A stretch of DNA of 33,052 nucleotides, taken from contig JAJONN010000016.1 in the NCBI GenBank assembly GCA_021323455.1, positions 1 through 33,052 on the forward strand, read 5' to 3'. Position numbers and translations under genes: made by a program. Below are positions 8,545-16,705 of the stretch, piece by piece (positions within the stretch are counted from its first letter, which is position 1; each line of letters starts with the position of its first letter). Under the pieces are notes generated by a model. The model did no database searches and had not been told where the DNA came from. It saw only the letters and a list, made by a program, of their open reading frames with translations. This DNA is from Alphaproteobacteria bacterium. GTDB lineage: Bacteria; Pseudomonadota; Alphaproteobacteria; Paracaedibacterales; VGCI01.

Positions 8545-9552
8545 TCAAGAGTGTACCTCAAACCTTCTGTCTTCCGCATATCTTTCAAAAGACAGCACGC
8601 GTGCTGGGTCAATGTTGAACATACCAGGCGCAAACGCATAATAGTATGTTTCCAGCGCTCCATGGAAAGCGCGGGAAGGATACAGGTGGTTTTCCCATTC
8701 CTTTTTGCTAGGAGGGGTGAGCGAGCTATAACGGTTGTGGTGAAACATCATCTTTTTTCCGTCCTGTAATTCCTGGACGAGGGAACGCTTAACTTGTTTC
8801 ATTTCGGCGGACTCCGCATAAAGTTCAACCTCGTCCTCATTGCGGACCACAAGCCCATAAGCTGTTCCTTCTTTCGTTAAAAAGAGGTAACTTCCCATGG
8901 CTTCACACAAGTAAGCTTCCCGAAACTTGTACCTTTTTAACAGGCTTTTAAAAAACGCCTGGAATTTGGAATCCGCAATGGCCTGGTTTTCAGAGTCCGC
9001 AATCGCAATGGCTTTCAGTGTAATTTCTGAAAAGCGGTTAAAATACCGCCATTGCGCCTTCTCAACAGCCTCATTTAAGAGGTCGCTCATATGGAAGTCC
9101 TGTTTGCGCACATAAGCCTGGATGAGCCCCTCATTAAAAGCGTGGATCGCGAGCGATTCATCAGCAATGCCGGTGAGAAGAATTTTTTGAATGTTGGGGT
9201 CCTTAATTCTCTTACAAATCTCAAGCCCTGACATGCCGGGCATGGAATAGTCCACAATAACGACAGAAATTTCTTCAAAGCGCTGAGGACGGTACACTTC
9301 AAGGTAGGTATCCCATATATTCACGTCCAGGGAGCGGTGCTCCCACTTATCTTCATCAAGGGTCTTGATATACCGGTTGGGAAAAGGATCAGGCTGGTAA
9401 ACGTCATTGAGAAAGTGCAGGGCCTTTTGAGGGTTTTTAAAGTAGTGGTAGGAAGCGTAATCTTTCAGCAAATTCTGGTTCAAGTTATGTAAAAACTCGG
9501 AATTATCATCGATCACAACAACGCGGGTGGGGTGAAAACAACACGGGATCAT
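8545..9552 (-). CDS. Response regulator with atypical receiver and unknown output domain (LqsR-like?)
   Basis: The likely start is the ATG at 9552, preceded by GGAG with 6-nt spacing; an in-frame TTG at 9570 is less likely. The 335-residue protein opens with a CheY-like receiver: acidic pair Asp15/Asp16 in VVVIDDNSE, phospho-acceptor Asp101 in VVIVDYSMPGMSG, Thr127 in ILLTG and Lys150 in VRKQD. The acceptor lies about 45 residues later than usual, so the receiver carries an insertion (about 50-95). The C-terminal 180 residues hold no recognisable DNA-binding, GGDEF/EAL or kinase motif. LqsR of Legionella is also a receiver with a non-standard output region, and a Lqs-like kinase is encoded nearby, but homology is unproven. 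The start of the C-terminal part has a short internal repeat (AIADSENQ/AIADSKFQ). Confidence 0.85.
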   Translation of the reverse strand: MIPCCFHPTRVVVIDDNSEFLHNLNQNLLKDYASYHYFKNPQKALHFLNDVYQPDPFPNRYIKTLDEDKWEHRSLDVNIWDTYLEVYRPQRFEEISVVIVDYSMPGMSGLEICKRIKDPNIQKILLTGIADESLAIHAFNEGLIQAYVRKQDFHMSDLLNEAVEKAQWRYFNRFSEITLKAIAIADSENQAIADSKFQAFFKSLLKRYKFREAYLCEAMGSYLFLTKEGTAYGLVVRNEDEVELYAESAEMKQVKRSLVQELQDGKKMMFHHNRYSSLTPPSKKEWENHLYPSRAFHGALETYYYAFAPGMFNIDPARVLSFERYAEDRRFEVHS

Positions 9553-10277
9553 CAAATTCTCCAATTTCAAATAAGGTCAATAGGGAAAGCGCTTCATTTA
9601 AAATAAGCATAACTCGCGTGCAGCATCTTTCATTTAAATCTTATATAGGGATATTCCTAAGGTTTTGCAAGTTTATGGGCAACCTTTTCTACCCGACATT
9701 GTGCCGCGCTTAAAAAGACACCACGCGCCAGGGTTCAGGAATTAGGAAAACAGCTGCTTTTATGAAAATTACCTAAGAGTAGACGAGCGTGTTTAAAGAG
9801 GGCTACCACTCTGGGGCTTAGGTTTTGTTAACCCTGTGAATGCAGGTCATTACAAAAGCTTAGAACCCGGAACCCATGTATTTTACAACTTTTCAACTAT
9901 GTCGATATTGAAAGACTTTAAGAATACATGGGATTTTGTAACGCTTCTCTTCGTTCAGCTTACAAAACCTAGGACCAGGATGACAGCCTTAATGAATAGT
10001 CATACCTTCAAACCCGCTCTACCCCCCGGTCTCTCAGACTTAATGTACACAGATTAGCTCGCAAGGAGAGAGGGACAGCAGCCTCAGCTGATCCATGGCA
10101 TAAAATTAAAGTTTTGGAAAACCCCTTACCTACGATGCGGGCAAACGTAACTGCGGTAAGGGGCGTGGAAGAACGGAAATCACACAGAAAACCAATACTG
10201 ACTCCCCTGCCTTCCCTGAAAAAACAGGAAAGGCAGGTAAATCATTAAGGGTTGTAACCTCCCAGTGAAGTAAAATC
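9553..10277. other. Intergenic region with inverted repeats, no supported gene
   Basis: Frames here are short and unlike proteins. CCCATGTATT (9873-9882) and AATACATGGG (9923-9932) form a 10-bp perfect inverted repeat with a 40-bp loop. CCCCTTACC (10122-10130) pairs with GGTAAGGGG (10155-10163). A stronger hairpin at 10206-10237 is listed separately. The two genes flanking it are both on the minus strand, so the promoter of the response regulator should lie in its left part; AT-rich bases near 9620-9660 are candidates only. Confidence 0.5.
10206..10237 (-). terminator. Strong hairpin downstream of the repeat-tailed secreted protein gene
   Basis: CCTGCCTTCCCTG (10206-10218) and CAGGAAAGGCAGG (10225-10237) form a 13-bp stem with one wobble position and a six-base A/T loop, 40 nt after the stop at 10278. 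No U-tract follows on the minus strand, so it may stabilise the mRNA end or terminate by another route. Confidence 0.55.
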
Positions 10278-11852
10278 TTATTGGAACAAACCAACGACCG
10301 CCTTAAACGCTTGGGATACAAGCTTCGTCGGCAGCCACCACCCTGGCGTCAATCGTGATGCGCTTGAAGTCGTTGGCGCCCGGGTTGGTGACCGAGTTGG
10401 GCTAACCGTTGTTGGTATTGTATTCGGAGCTCCCGTTGGGGACAGGGAGGTAGGAATATTAGTGGGAGTAGCCGTTGTCGGCATTACATTCGGCGTGCCT
10501 GTTGGGGACACGCTGGTAGGAATACTGGTGGGGTTAGCTGTTGTCGGCATTGTATTCGGGGTGCCTGTTGGGGATAGGGTAGGGCTGGAAGTGGGGCTGT
10601 CTGGTGTGAAGGAAACTGTACGTCCAAAGAAGTTGCTAAATCTATTTGGATCACTCCATCCTACAAATGCACCACCAGTTCCCAAACGAACTGCAGCGGT
10701 GGCACCCCCTATAGCGTTTGTTGGAATACCAACTTCACCGGTAAGAGGTAAGTTATCTAAGAAAAAGCGACCCACAGAATTTCTTATACCACCTTGGACA
10801 CTATCCCACGCAACTAAAGCAGTCCCGTCTACTAAACTAGCAACGTTAGGACTCGATACCTGAGCTGTTATATTTAATACCGACAACTCATTGCCTGGAA
10901 CTCCATTTTTGATAATGCTGCCAAGAAGAGCAAAGGGGCCTCTTGTGTATACCACCATTACATCGTTGTTCATCAAGCCAGCAGATGAGGGAACACCCAA
11001 GGCGGTATTTGTGACTTGATTAATATTAATGACGTTGCCGAATAGTGTTCCGCTTGGAGTTACTTGCGCTCCCCGGATTAAATAATTAGGGGGATTTACG
11101 ACAGTGCTTCCCCAGACTATGAATCCATTACCATTTGATAAACTGGTGGAGGAAGAAGCGCCTATATTTCGGGTACCCTGCTCAAGGATTATAGGGAGGG
11201 TTAAGCCAGAACCATCTGAATTGAAAGTACTCGCAACAATGCTATAAGTCCCTCCTGTAAAGTTGACCGCTGACACCAAGCCTCTGCCTCCTGTTAATCC
11301 TGTCACAGACCCAGCCCCTTGCGCTGTAGATGGTGCTGGATTAACAACCAATGGATTTCTGATAGCTGTGCCATTTAAATAAAAAAAGCCCAGTAAAACT
11401 TGTGTTCCATTTTGGGTCCATGTTGCACACCATTTATCTGATACAGCCGCAAGAGATGGAAGGACTTGAGAGGCTGGTGCCACAGTGGTCATATTAAATT
11501 CACTCTTCACCACCGTTCCATCATTAGGATCAAAAATTTGCCCAACCACATTACCATTGTTCCACCACGCTGCTACAACATTGCCATTAGGCAGCCCAGC
11601 CATCGTTATCCCGCCTGAAGAAGAAAGACTGAGTCGGTTAATTTGAAACTCCGTTCCAAAGGTAACGCTGGCTTCAGCATTGTTGGATAATAAAGCGGCC
11701 CCATACATAAGAGCTGTCGTTAACCGGGGTAATTTCCATCCATTGTCCTGGTATCGATAAGTTTTATCTCCCTCCATGCCCTGTCCGCCTTGAGAAAAGC
11801 TTGTGGCCATAAGTAAAGCGATCATCAGTGTCCGTTTTTTTGGTAACGTCAT
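10278..11852 (-). CDS. Exported protein with propeller-like repeats and Pro/Thr-rich repeat tail
   Basis: The ATG at 11852 is chosen, with AGAGG upstream; an in-frame TTG at 11858 is weaker. The 524-residue protein begins with a signal peptide (KKRTLMIALLMATSFSQG). A second hydrophobic stretch (LTTALMYGAALLSNNAEA) ends in an alternative cleavage site. Residues about 70-405 carry repeated strand motifs such as LPNGNVVAAWWNNG, LSNGNGFIVWG, LVDGTALVAWDS and GGAFVGWSD, each near 50 residues apart. This pattern suggests a beta-propeller or similar repeat fold. Residues about 427-492 are three 22-residue Pro/Thr/Ser repeats, mucin-like and resembling stalks of secreted eukaryotic (stramenopile) proteins. 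The extreme C-terminus (PGWWLPTKLVSQAFKAVVGLFQ region) is hydrophobic and amphipathic. Function unknown; surface or secreted factor for host contact is inferred. Confidence 0.85.
   Translation of the reverse strand: MTLPKKRTLMIALLMATSFSQGGQGMEGDKTYRYQDNGWKLPRLTTALMYGAALLSNNAEASVTFGTEFQINRLSLSSSGGITMAGLPNGNVVAAWWNNGNVVGQIFDPNDGTVVKSEFNMTTVAPASQVLPSLAAVSDKWCATWTQNGTQVLLGFFYLNGTAIRNPLVVNPAPSTAQGAGSVTGLTGGRGLVSAVNFTGGTYSIVASTFNSDGSGLTLPIILEQGTRNIGASSSTSLSNGNGFIVWGSTVVNPPNYLIRGAQVTPSGTLFGNVININQVTNTALGVPSSAGLMNNDVMVVYTRGPFALLGSIIKNGVPGNELSVLNITAQVSSPNVASLVDGTALVAWDSVQGGIRNSVGRFFLDNLPLTGEVGIPTNAIGGATAAVRLGTGGAFVGWSDPNRFSNFFGRTVSFTPDSPTSSPTLSPTGTPNTMPTTANPTSIPTSVSPTGTPNVMPTTATPTNIPTSLSPTGAPNTIPTTVSPTRSPTRAPTTSSASRLTPGWWLPTKLVSQAFKAVVGLFQ
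10377..10574 (-). repeat. Three 66-bp tandem repeats coding a Pro/Thr-rich stalk
   Basis: Three in-frame 22-codon units begin SPTGTPNTMPTT, SPTGTPNVMPTT and SPTGAPNTIPTT. The DNA copies are close to one another, with the third most diverged. Units of this size can change number by slippage or recombination, so the tail length may vary between strains. Confidence 0.85.
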
Positions 11853-12621
11853 TAGCAACTATCCTCTCTGTCGTTATATTGATTGAAAAACAAGCTTTTA
11901 AAGCGTCAGGCGTTGGGATTTTTTGTTATCAAGGAGTCCACAAAATACGCAGCTTGCAGAAAAAGCTATACAACCGGGCGCGCCGGAAATAAAGCATAAA
12001 ATTTATTGTAAATTTAGCTAAACAGCTCTTATGTCTAGGGGAGGGGCCCGGAATCATCACGCCTCAAAAAAGGAAAATCACTTCGTTTTTAAGACAGGTT
12101 ATTGAGCATCCCATTGAAAAAAATCCTTAAAAATTGCGGTAACAACTCCTTGCCTCCAGTCTGAAGCCGAAACATAAGCGGGTATGGTTTCAGGTAGGCG
12201 CGACATATCGAAGCGGCCTTGCAGACGACTACATGGTTAAGGCGTATAAGGACTTAGAGGGTGCCCTTAACAATCTCAAGCACGCAGCTATAAGTACGTA
12301 AAATAGGAAAGGTTTTAGCTCAAGCTGGCAAAACTTATAAGGGTTAGGGCAGGGGGAAAGACCACCTCTCCCTAAAGCATGTGATAATTGAACGCCTGTG
12401 ACGATTTGGAGAATATGCCCTGCTTAAGGGGTAAGATATTTGTGATCAATCCTTACGCGGAAACCGTTCTACATCATTTAGCACATCAGGTAGAGGAAAA
12501 AGATGCCTATAGACCTTGTCAAGCTTCATAAATGTCGATATATAAAGCGTCACAAGCTGATTGACAGTTAGTTGTGTTCTTTATTAACTATTATTTTTAA
12601 GGCTTATTTAAAGGATAAAAC
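11853..12621. other. Intergenic region between divergent genes, no supported gene
   Basis: About 770 bp separate the minus-strand exported-protein gene from the first plus-strand transporter, so both promoters should be here. Apart from a TTGACA at 12561 (separate entry) I see no clear element. A short protein-like frame at 12143-12301 without a start codon may be a gene remnant but matches nothing I know. Confidence 0.5.
12561..12589 (+). promoter_or_regulatory. Possible promoter of the transporter array
   Basis: A perfect -35 hexamer TTGACA (12561-12566) lies 55 nt before the first transporter start. The hexamer at 17-nt spacing is TTAACT, only 3/6 to consensus, so the -10 is poor and the call rests on the -35 and position. 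Confidence 0.35.
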
Positions 12622-14043
12622 ATGGGACTTTCTGTGCAAGTCAAATCAGCTAAGCTGAAACCTACACAAACACCAGGTTTAAAGAGTTTACACAAGTCTG
12701 CGGGTTTGTTCTCATCTTTGACACGTGAACAAAAAGAATCCATAGGTCTCTTACAGATTGGGACTTTCCTGGAATACTTTGACTTGTATCTCTATGTTCA
12801 TATGGCTGTGCTTCTGAACGAGATTTTCTTTCCCAAAACAGACCCTCATACCGCCTCTCTTCTAACCGCTGTCGCTTTTTGTTCTACCTATGTTTTCAGG
12901 CCAGTTGGTGCCCTGATCTTTGGATGGATTGGGGATCATATCGGTCGCAAACCAACGATTGTCATCACAACAGCTATGATGGCAATTTCCTGCCTTGTCA
13001 TGGCCAATCTTCCAACCTACGCTCAAATTGGTATAGCTGCTGCCTGGATTATGATGATATGTCGCATCGCCCAAGGTATCTCATCAATGGGAGAAGTTAT
13101 GGGGGCGGAAATTTACCTGACAGAGACAATTCAACGCCCTGCTCGCTATGCGGTTACTGCTTTTTTAGAAGTAGCTGCAGGGTTAGGTGCATTACTGGCT
13201 CTTGGCATTGCTTTTTATGTCACATCTTCCGGTTTGAATTGGCGACTTGCCTTTTGGGCAGGAGCAGCTATTGCAATTGTTGGCGCGTTCGCACGTACCC
13301 GCCTTCGGGAAACGCCGGAGTTTCTTGAGATGAAAAGGCAATGGCTCAAAAAGGAAATTCATGAAACAAATCTTGAAGCTGATAGCGTTCTTGGGACAGA
13401 TGAGGGAGCGCAGCTTAATGCGACTTGGAAAGAGCCTGTAAGGGCTAAAACTTTGGTTTCATTCTTTTTGATAACCTGTGGATGGCCTTTTTGTATGTAT
13501 GTCGCATATTTTTATTTTAATCCCCTTCTTAAAGAAAATTTTGGGTACTCTCCTGAAGATATTATCAGGCACAATTTTTTTCTAGCCTTTGTTTCGGTGG
13601 TTACCAATATTTTTATAACATATCTCAGCTGTCGAGTTCATCCCTTAAAAATCAACAAGATAAGAGGTATTTTAGGTCTTTTCCTAATGATATCCCTGCC
13701 TTTCTTGATTATAAACTCGACTAATCCTGCTCAATTATTTTTAATACAGACATTCATTTTGATTTTCGCATTACATGATATACCATCATGTGCTGTTCTT
13801 ATAAGTCATTTTCCGCTCTATCGTCGATTTACTTTCGCAAGCGTCCTATGGTCATTATCAAGGGCTTTGATGTTTGCTGTACCTTCATTCGGACTCATAT
13901 ATCTGGGAAGTTATTTTGGTCACTTTGGGCTTTGGGTTATCGCTTTGCCTACAACGTTTGCTTTTCTTTATGGAGTGAGCCATTTTAAAGGGTTAGAACG
14001 TAAGCGTAACTTATATTATAGTTGTGGTCCCTCTATTAGTTAA
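12622..14043 (+). CDS. MFS transporter, MHS/ProP-like, array copy 1
   Basis: This 473-residue, roughly 12-TM protein opens a tandem array of six paralogues. It carries the MFS loop 2-3 signature GWIGDHIGRKPT (residues 101-112), the TM4-5 region ICRIAQGISSMGEVMGAEIYLTE, and ARTRLRETPEF before the long central loop, all typical of the metabolite:H+ symporter (MHS) family that includes ProP and KgtP. The likely role is proton-coupled uptake of a small osmolyte, amino acid or organic acid; the substrate cannot be read from sequence. It alone has an extra 26-residue N-terminal extension (up to KSLHKSAGLF). AAAGGAT 6 nt before the ATG is a good RBS. It ends PSIS and is separated from copy 2 by 18 bp. 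It lacks the C-terminal coiled coil of E. coli ProP. Confidence 0.92.
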   Translation: MGLSVQVKSAKLKPTQTPGLKSLHKSAGLFSSLTREQKESIGLLQIGTFLEYFDLYLYVHMAVLLNEIFFPKTDPHTASLLTAVAFCSTYVFRPVGALIFGWIGDHIGRKPTIVITTAMMAISCLVMANLPTYAQIGIAAAWIMMICRIAQGISSMGEVMGAEIYLTETIQRPARYAVTAFLEVAAGLGALLALGIAFYVTSSGLNWRLAFWAGAAIAIVGAFARTRLRETPEFLEMKRQWLKKEIHETNLEADSVLGTDEGAQLNATWKEPVRAKTLVSFFLITCGWPFCMYVAYFYFNPLLKENFGYSPEDIIRHNFFLAFVSVVTNIFITYLSCRVHPLKINKIRGILGLFLMISLPFLIINSTNPAQLFLIQTFILIFALHDIPSCAVLISHFPLYRRFTFASVLWSLSRALMFAVPSFGLIYLGSYFGHFGLWVIALPTTFAFLYGVSHFKGLERKRNLYYSCGPSIS

Positions 14044-14061
14044 ATTTAAGGAAGAAAAAAC

Positions 14062-15393
14062 ATGGGACTCTTTTCATCTTTGACCCGTGAACAAAAAGAA
14101 TCCATTGGACTCTTGCAGGTCGGGACTTTTCTGGAATATTTTGACCTGTATCTTTATGTGCATATGGCCGTGCTTCTCAATGAGATATTCTTTCCACAAA
14201 GCGACCCCCATACTGCCTCTCTTCTGACGGCTTTTGCCTTATGTTCCAGCTTGGCTTTCAGGCCGATTGGTGCCCTGATCTTTGGGTGGATTGGAGATCA
14301 CATCGGTCGAAAACCAACGATTGTTATCACAACGGCTATAATGGCCATTTCCTGTCTTGTCATGGCCAACCTTCCGACCTATGCACAAATTGGCATAACT
14401 GCTGCCTGGGGGGTGACGATATGCCGAATCGTTCAAGGTATCTCATCGATGGGTGAAGTGATTGGAGCGGAAATTTATCTAACAGAGTCGGTTCAACTCC
14501 CCGCTCGTTATCCGGCCACCGCTTTTTTGCATGTCTCTTCTGTTTTAGGTGCTTTGGCCGCCCTTGGCATTGCTTTTTTTGTCACTTCTTCCGGCTTTAA
14601 CTGGCGACTTGCCTTTTGGGCTGGAGCGGCTATTGCGCTCGTTGGGGCAGTTGCCAGAACCCGTCTTCGCGAGACCCCTGAATTCCTTGAGATGAAAAGA
14701 CAATGGCTCAAAAAAGAAATTCACGAAGCAAACCTTGAAGGAGACCCCGTTCATGGGGCCGCCTTCAATGCTACCTGGAAAGAACCTGTGCGTGCTAAGA
14801 CCCTAACCTCATTCTTTTTTATAGCTTGTGGATACCCTTTATGTATGTACATAGCATATTTTTATTTTAATCCTATTCTCAAGGAAAGCTTCGGGTACTC
14901 TTCTGAAGATATTATCAGGCATAATTTCTTTTTAGCATTCATTGGGTTGATTACCAATATTTTCATAACATATTTCAGTTATCGGATTCATCCCTTGAAA
15001 ATTAATAAAATAAGAGGTACATTAGGGCTTTTCCTGATGATATCCCTGCCTTTTTTGATTATGAATTTGACAAGTCCCGCTCAATTATTTTTAATACAAG
15101 CGTTCGTTTTGATTGTGGCACTAGATGACATACCATCATTCGCTGTATTTATGAGTCATTTCCCCCTCTATCGCCGGTTTACTTTCGCAAGCTTTCTCTG
15201 GTCTTTATCCAGGGCCTTGATATACATAATAACCTCATTCGGCCTTATATACCTGGGGAGTTACTTTGGTCACTTTGGGCTTTGGATTATCACGTTGCCG
15301 ACGGCATTTGGTTTCCTCTATGGCATCAACCATTTCAAGGGATTAGAATGTAAGCGTAGCTTATATAGCAAGTCTAGTCCTTCTATTGCTTGA
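14062..15393 (+). CDS. MFS transporter, MHS/ProP-like, array copy 2
   Basis: This 443-residue paralogue of copy 1 starts MGLFSSLTREQKESIGLLQ, with AAGGAAG in the 18-bp spacer as RBS. The MFS signature GDHIGRK is at residues 78-84. It differs from copies 1 and 3-5 in TM3 (FALCSSLAFRP), around TM4 (AWGVTICRIVQGISSMGE) and in a shorter central loop (EGDPVHGAAFNATWKEP). All three differences are shared with copy 6. Its 3' end is instead identical for about 70 bp to the 3' end of copy 4, including the stop and the next bases. This mixture points to recombination among copies. The downstream spacer is missing and copy 3 overlaps its stop codon. Confidence 0.92.
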   Translation: MGLFSSLTREQKESIGLLQVGTFLEYFDLYLYVHMAVLLNEIFFPQSDPHTASLLTAFALCSSLAFRPIGALIFGWIGDHIGRKPTIVITTAIMAISCLVMANLPTYAQIGITAAWGVTICRIVQGISSMGEVIGAEIYLTESVQLPARYPATAFLHVSSVLGALAALGIAFFVTSSGFNWRLAFWAGAAIALVGAVARTRLRETPEFLEMKRQWLKKEIHEANLEGDPVHGAAFNATWKEPVRAKTLTSFFFIACGYPLCMYIAYFYFNPILKESFGYSSEDIIRHNFFLAFIGLITNIFITYFSYRIHPLKINKIRGTLGLFLMISLPFLIMNLTSPAQLFLIQAFVLIVALDDIPSFAVFMSHFPLYRRFTFASFLWSLSRALIYIITSFGLIYLGSYFGHFGLWIITLPTAFGFLYGINHFKGLECKRSLYSKSSPSIA

Positions 15394-16687
15394 CTTGCAG
15401 GTTGGGACTTTTCTGGAATATTTTGACCTATCTCTTTATGTCCATATGGCTGTGCTTCTCAATGAGCTTTTTTTCCCCAAAACGGATCCTTATACGGCAT
15501 CAATTCTAACGGCTGCCGCATTTTGTTCTACCTATATTTTCAGACCAATTGGTGCCTTGATCTTTGGATGGATCGGGGATCATATCGGTCGAAAACCAAC
15601 AATTATTATTACAACGAGTATGATGGCTGTTTCCTGTATTGTTATGGCTAACCTTCCGACCTATGCCCAAATCGGCATAACGGCTGCCTGGATTATGATA
15701 TTTTGTCGAATTGCCCAAAGTGTTTCATCGATGGGAGAAATTGTTGGCGCGGAAATTTATCTAACGGAGACGATTCAACGTCCTGATCGCTATGCCGTCA
15801 CTGCATTTTTAGACGTGTCTACAGAGTTAGGCGCATTGTTTGCTCTTGGTATTGCTTTTTTTGTCACATCTTCCGGTTTGAATTGGCGACTTGCGTTTTG
15901 GGCTGGGGCGGCTATTGCAATTTTTGGCGCATTTGCACGTACCCGTCTTCGAGAAACTCCTGAGTTCCTTGAAATGAAAAGAAAATGGATAAAAGAAGAA
16001 ACTCAGAAAACAAATCTCGAAGCCGATGCCCTCTTGGGGATAGATGAGGGAGCAAAACTTAACGCAACTTGGAAAGAACCAGTACAAGCTAAAACCTTGG
16101 CATCATTCTTTTTCATAGCGTGTGGGTGGCCTTTGTGCATGTATATAGCCTATTTTTATTTCAATCCTCTTCTTAAAGAAAGCTTCGCATATTCTCCTCA
16201 AGACATTATTAGACATAATTTCTTTGTGGTTTTGATTTCATTAATTGCCAATATTTTTATAGCATGCCTCAGTTTTCGTGTGCATCCTCTAAAAATAAAT
16301 AAAACAAGGGGAATCTTGGGACTGTTCCTGATGCTATCTCTGCCTTTTTTGATCATAAATTTGACGAGTGCCGCTCAGTTATTCGTGATACAAGCATTAA
16401 TTGTGATGATGGCATTGGATACTATCCCATCATTCGCTGTTTTTATGAGCCATTTTCCGCTCTATCGGCGGTTTACTTTTGCAAGTGTGCTCTGGTCGCT
16501 ATCCAGGGCCTTGATGTTTGTCATCACTTCATTCGGCCTCATATATCTGGGAAGTTACTTTGGCCATTTTGGACTTTGGATTATTGGTTTGCCGACGGCA
16601 TTTGGTTTCCTCTATGGTATCAACCATTTTAAAGAATTAGAACGTAAGCGTAGTTTGTATAATAAGTTTATTCCCTCTATTAGTTAA
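15386..16687 (+). CDS. MFS transporter, MHS/ProP-like, array copy 3, 5'-truncated
   Basis: From LQVGTFLEYFD onward this copy aligns with its neighbours through all transmembrane segments to PSIS. It lacks the first 17 or so residues (MxxFSSLTRxQKESIGL) plus the spacer and RBS. The only start in frame is TTG at 15386, overlapping the last 8 bases of copy 2, so expression would need translational coupling to copy 2. The frame is otherwise intact at 433 codons, and TM1 is nearly complete, with Tyr to Ser in FDLSLYVHM. The junction TTGACTTGCAGG looks like a deletion of about 110 bp between a copy-4-type 3' end (TTGACTC) and a copy N-terminus (GGACTCTTGCAGG). It may be poorly expressed or an early pseudogene; the long open frame suggests recent or tolerated loss. 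Confidence 0.8.
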   Translation: MLDLQVGTFLEYFDLSLYVHMAVLLNELFFPKTDPYTASILTAAAFCSTYIFRPIGALIFGWIGDHIGRKPTIIITTSMMAVSCIVMANLPTYAQIGITAAWIMIFCRIAQSVSSMGEIVGAEIYLTETIQRPDRYAVTAFLDVSTELGALFALGIAFFVTSSGLNWRLAFWAGAAIAIFGAFARTRLRETPEFLEMKRKWIKEETQKTNLEADALLGIDEGAKLNATWKEPVQAKTLASFFFIACGWPLCMYIAYFYFNPLLKESFAYSPQDIIRHNFFVVLISLIANIFIACLSFRVHPLKINKTRGILGLFLMLSLPFLIINLTSAAQLFVIQALIVMMALDTIPSFAVFMSHFPLYRRFTFASVLWSLSRALMFVITSFGLIYLGSYFGHFGLWIIGLPTAFGFLYGINHFKELERKRSLYNKFIPSIS

Positions 16688-16705
16688 ATTTAAGGAAGAA
16701 AAAGC

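Noticed and set aside
9836-10057. Plus-strand frame of 73 codons in the gap downstream of the exported-protein gene
   Set aside because: No RBS, odd composition, overlaps an inverted repeat and has no recognisable motif; likely chance.
10462-10863. Plus-strand 133-codon frame opposite the Pro/Thr repeats
   Set aside because: A product of the repetitive codon pattern on the other strand; the minus-strand gene has a signal peptide and RBS.
12143-12301. Plus-strand frame (KHKRVWFQVGATYRSG ... DLEGALNNLKHA) that reads protein-like
   Set aside because: No start codon, 52 codons only and no family recognised; possibly a decayed gene but not supportable.
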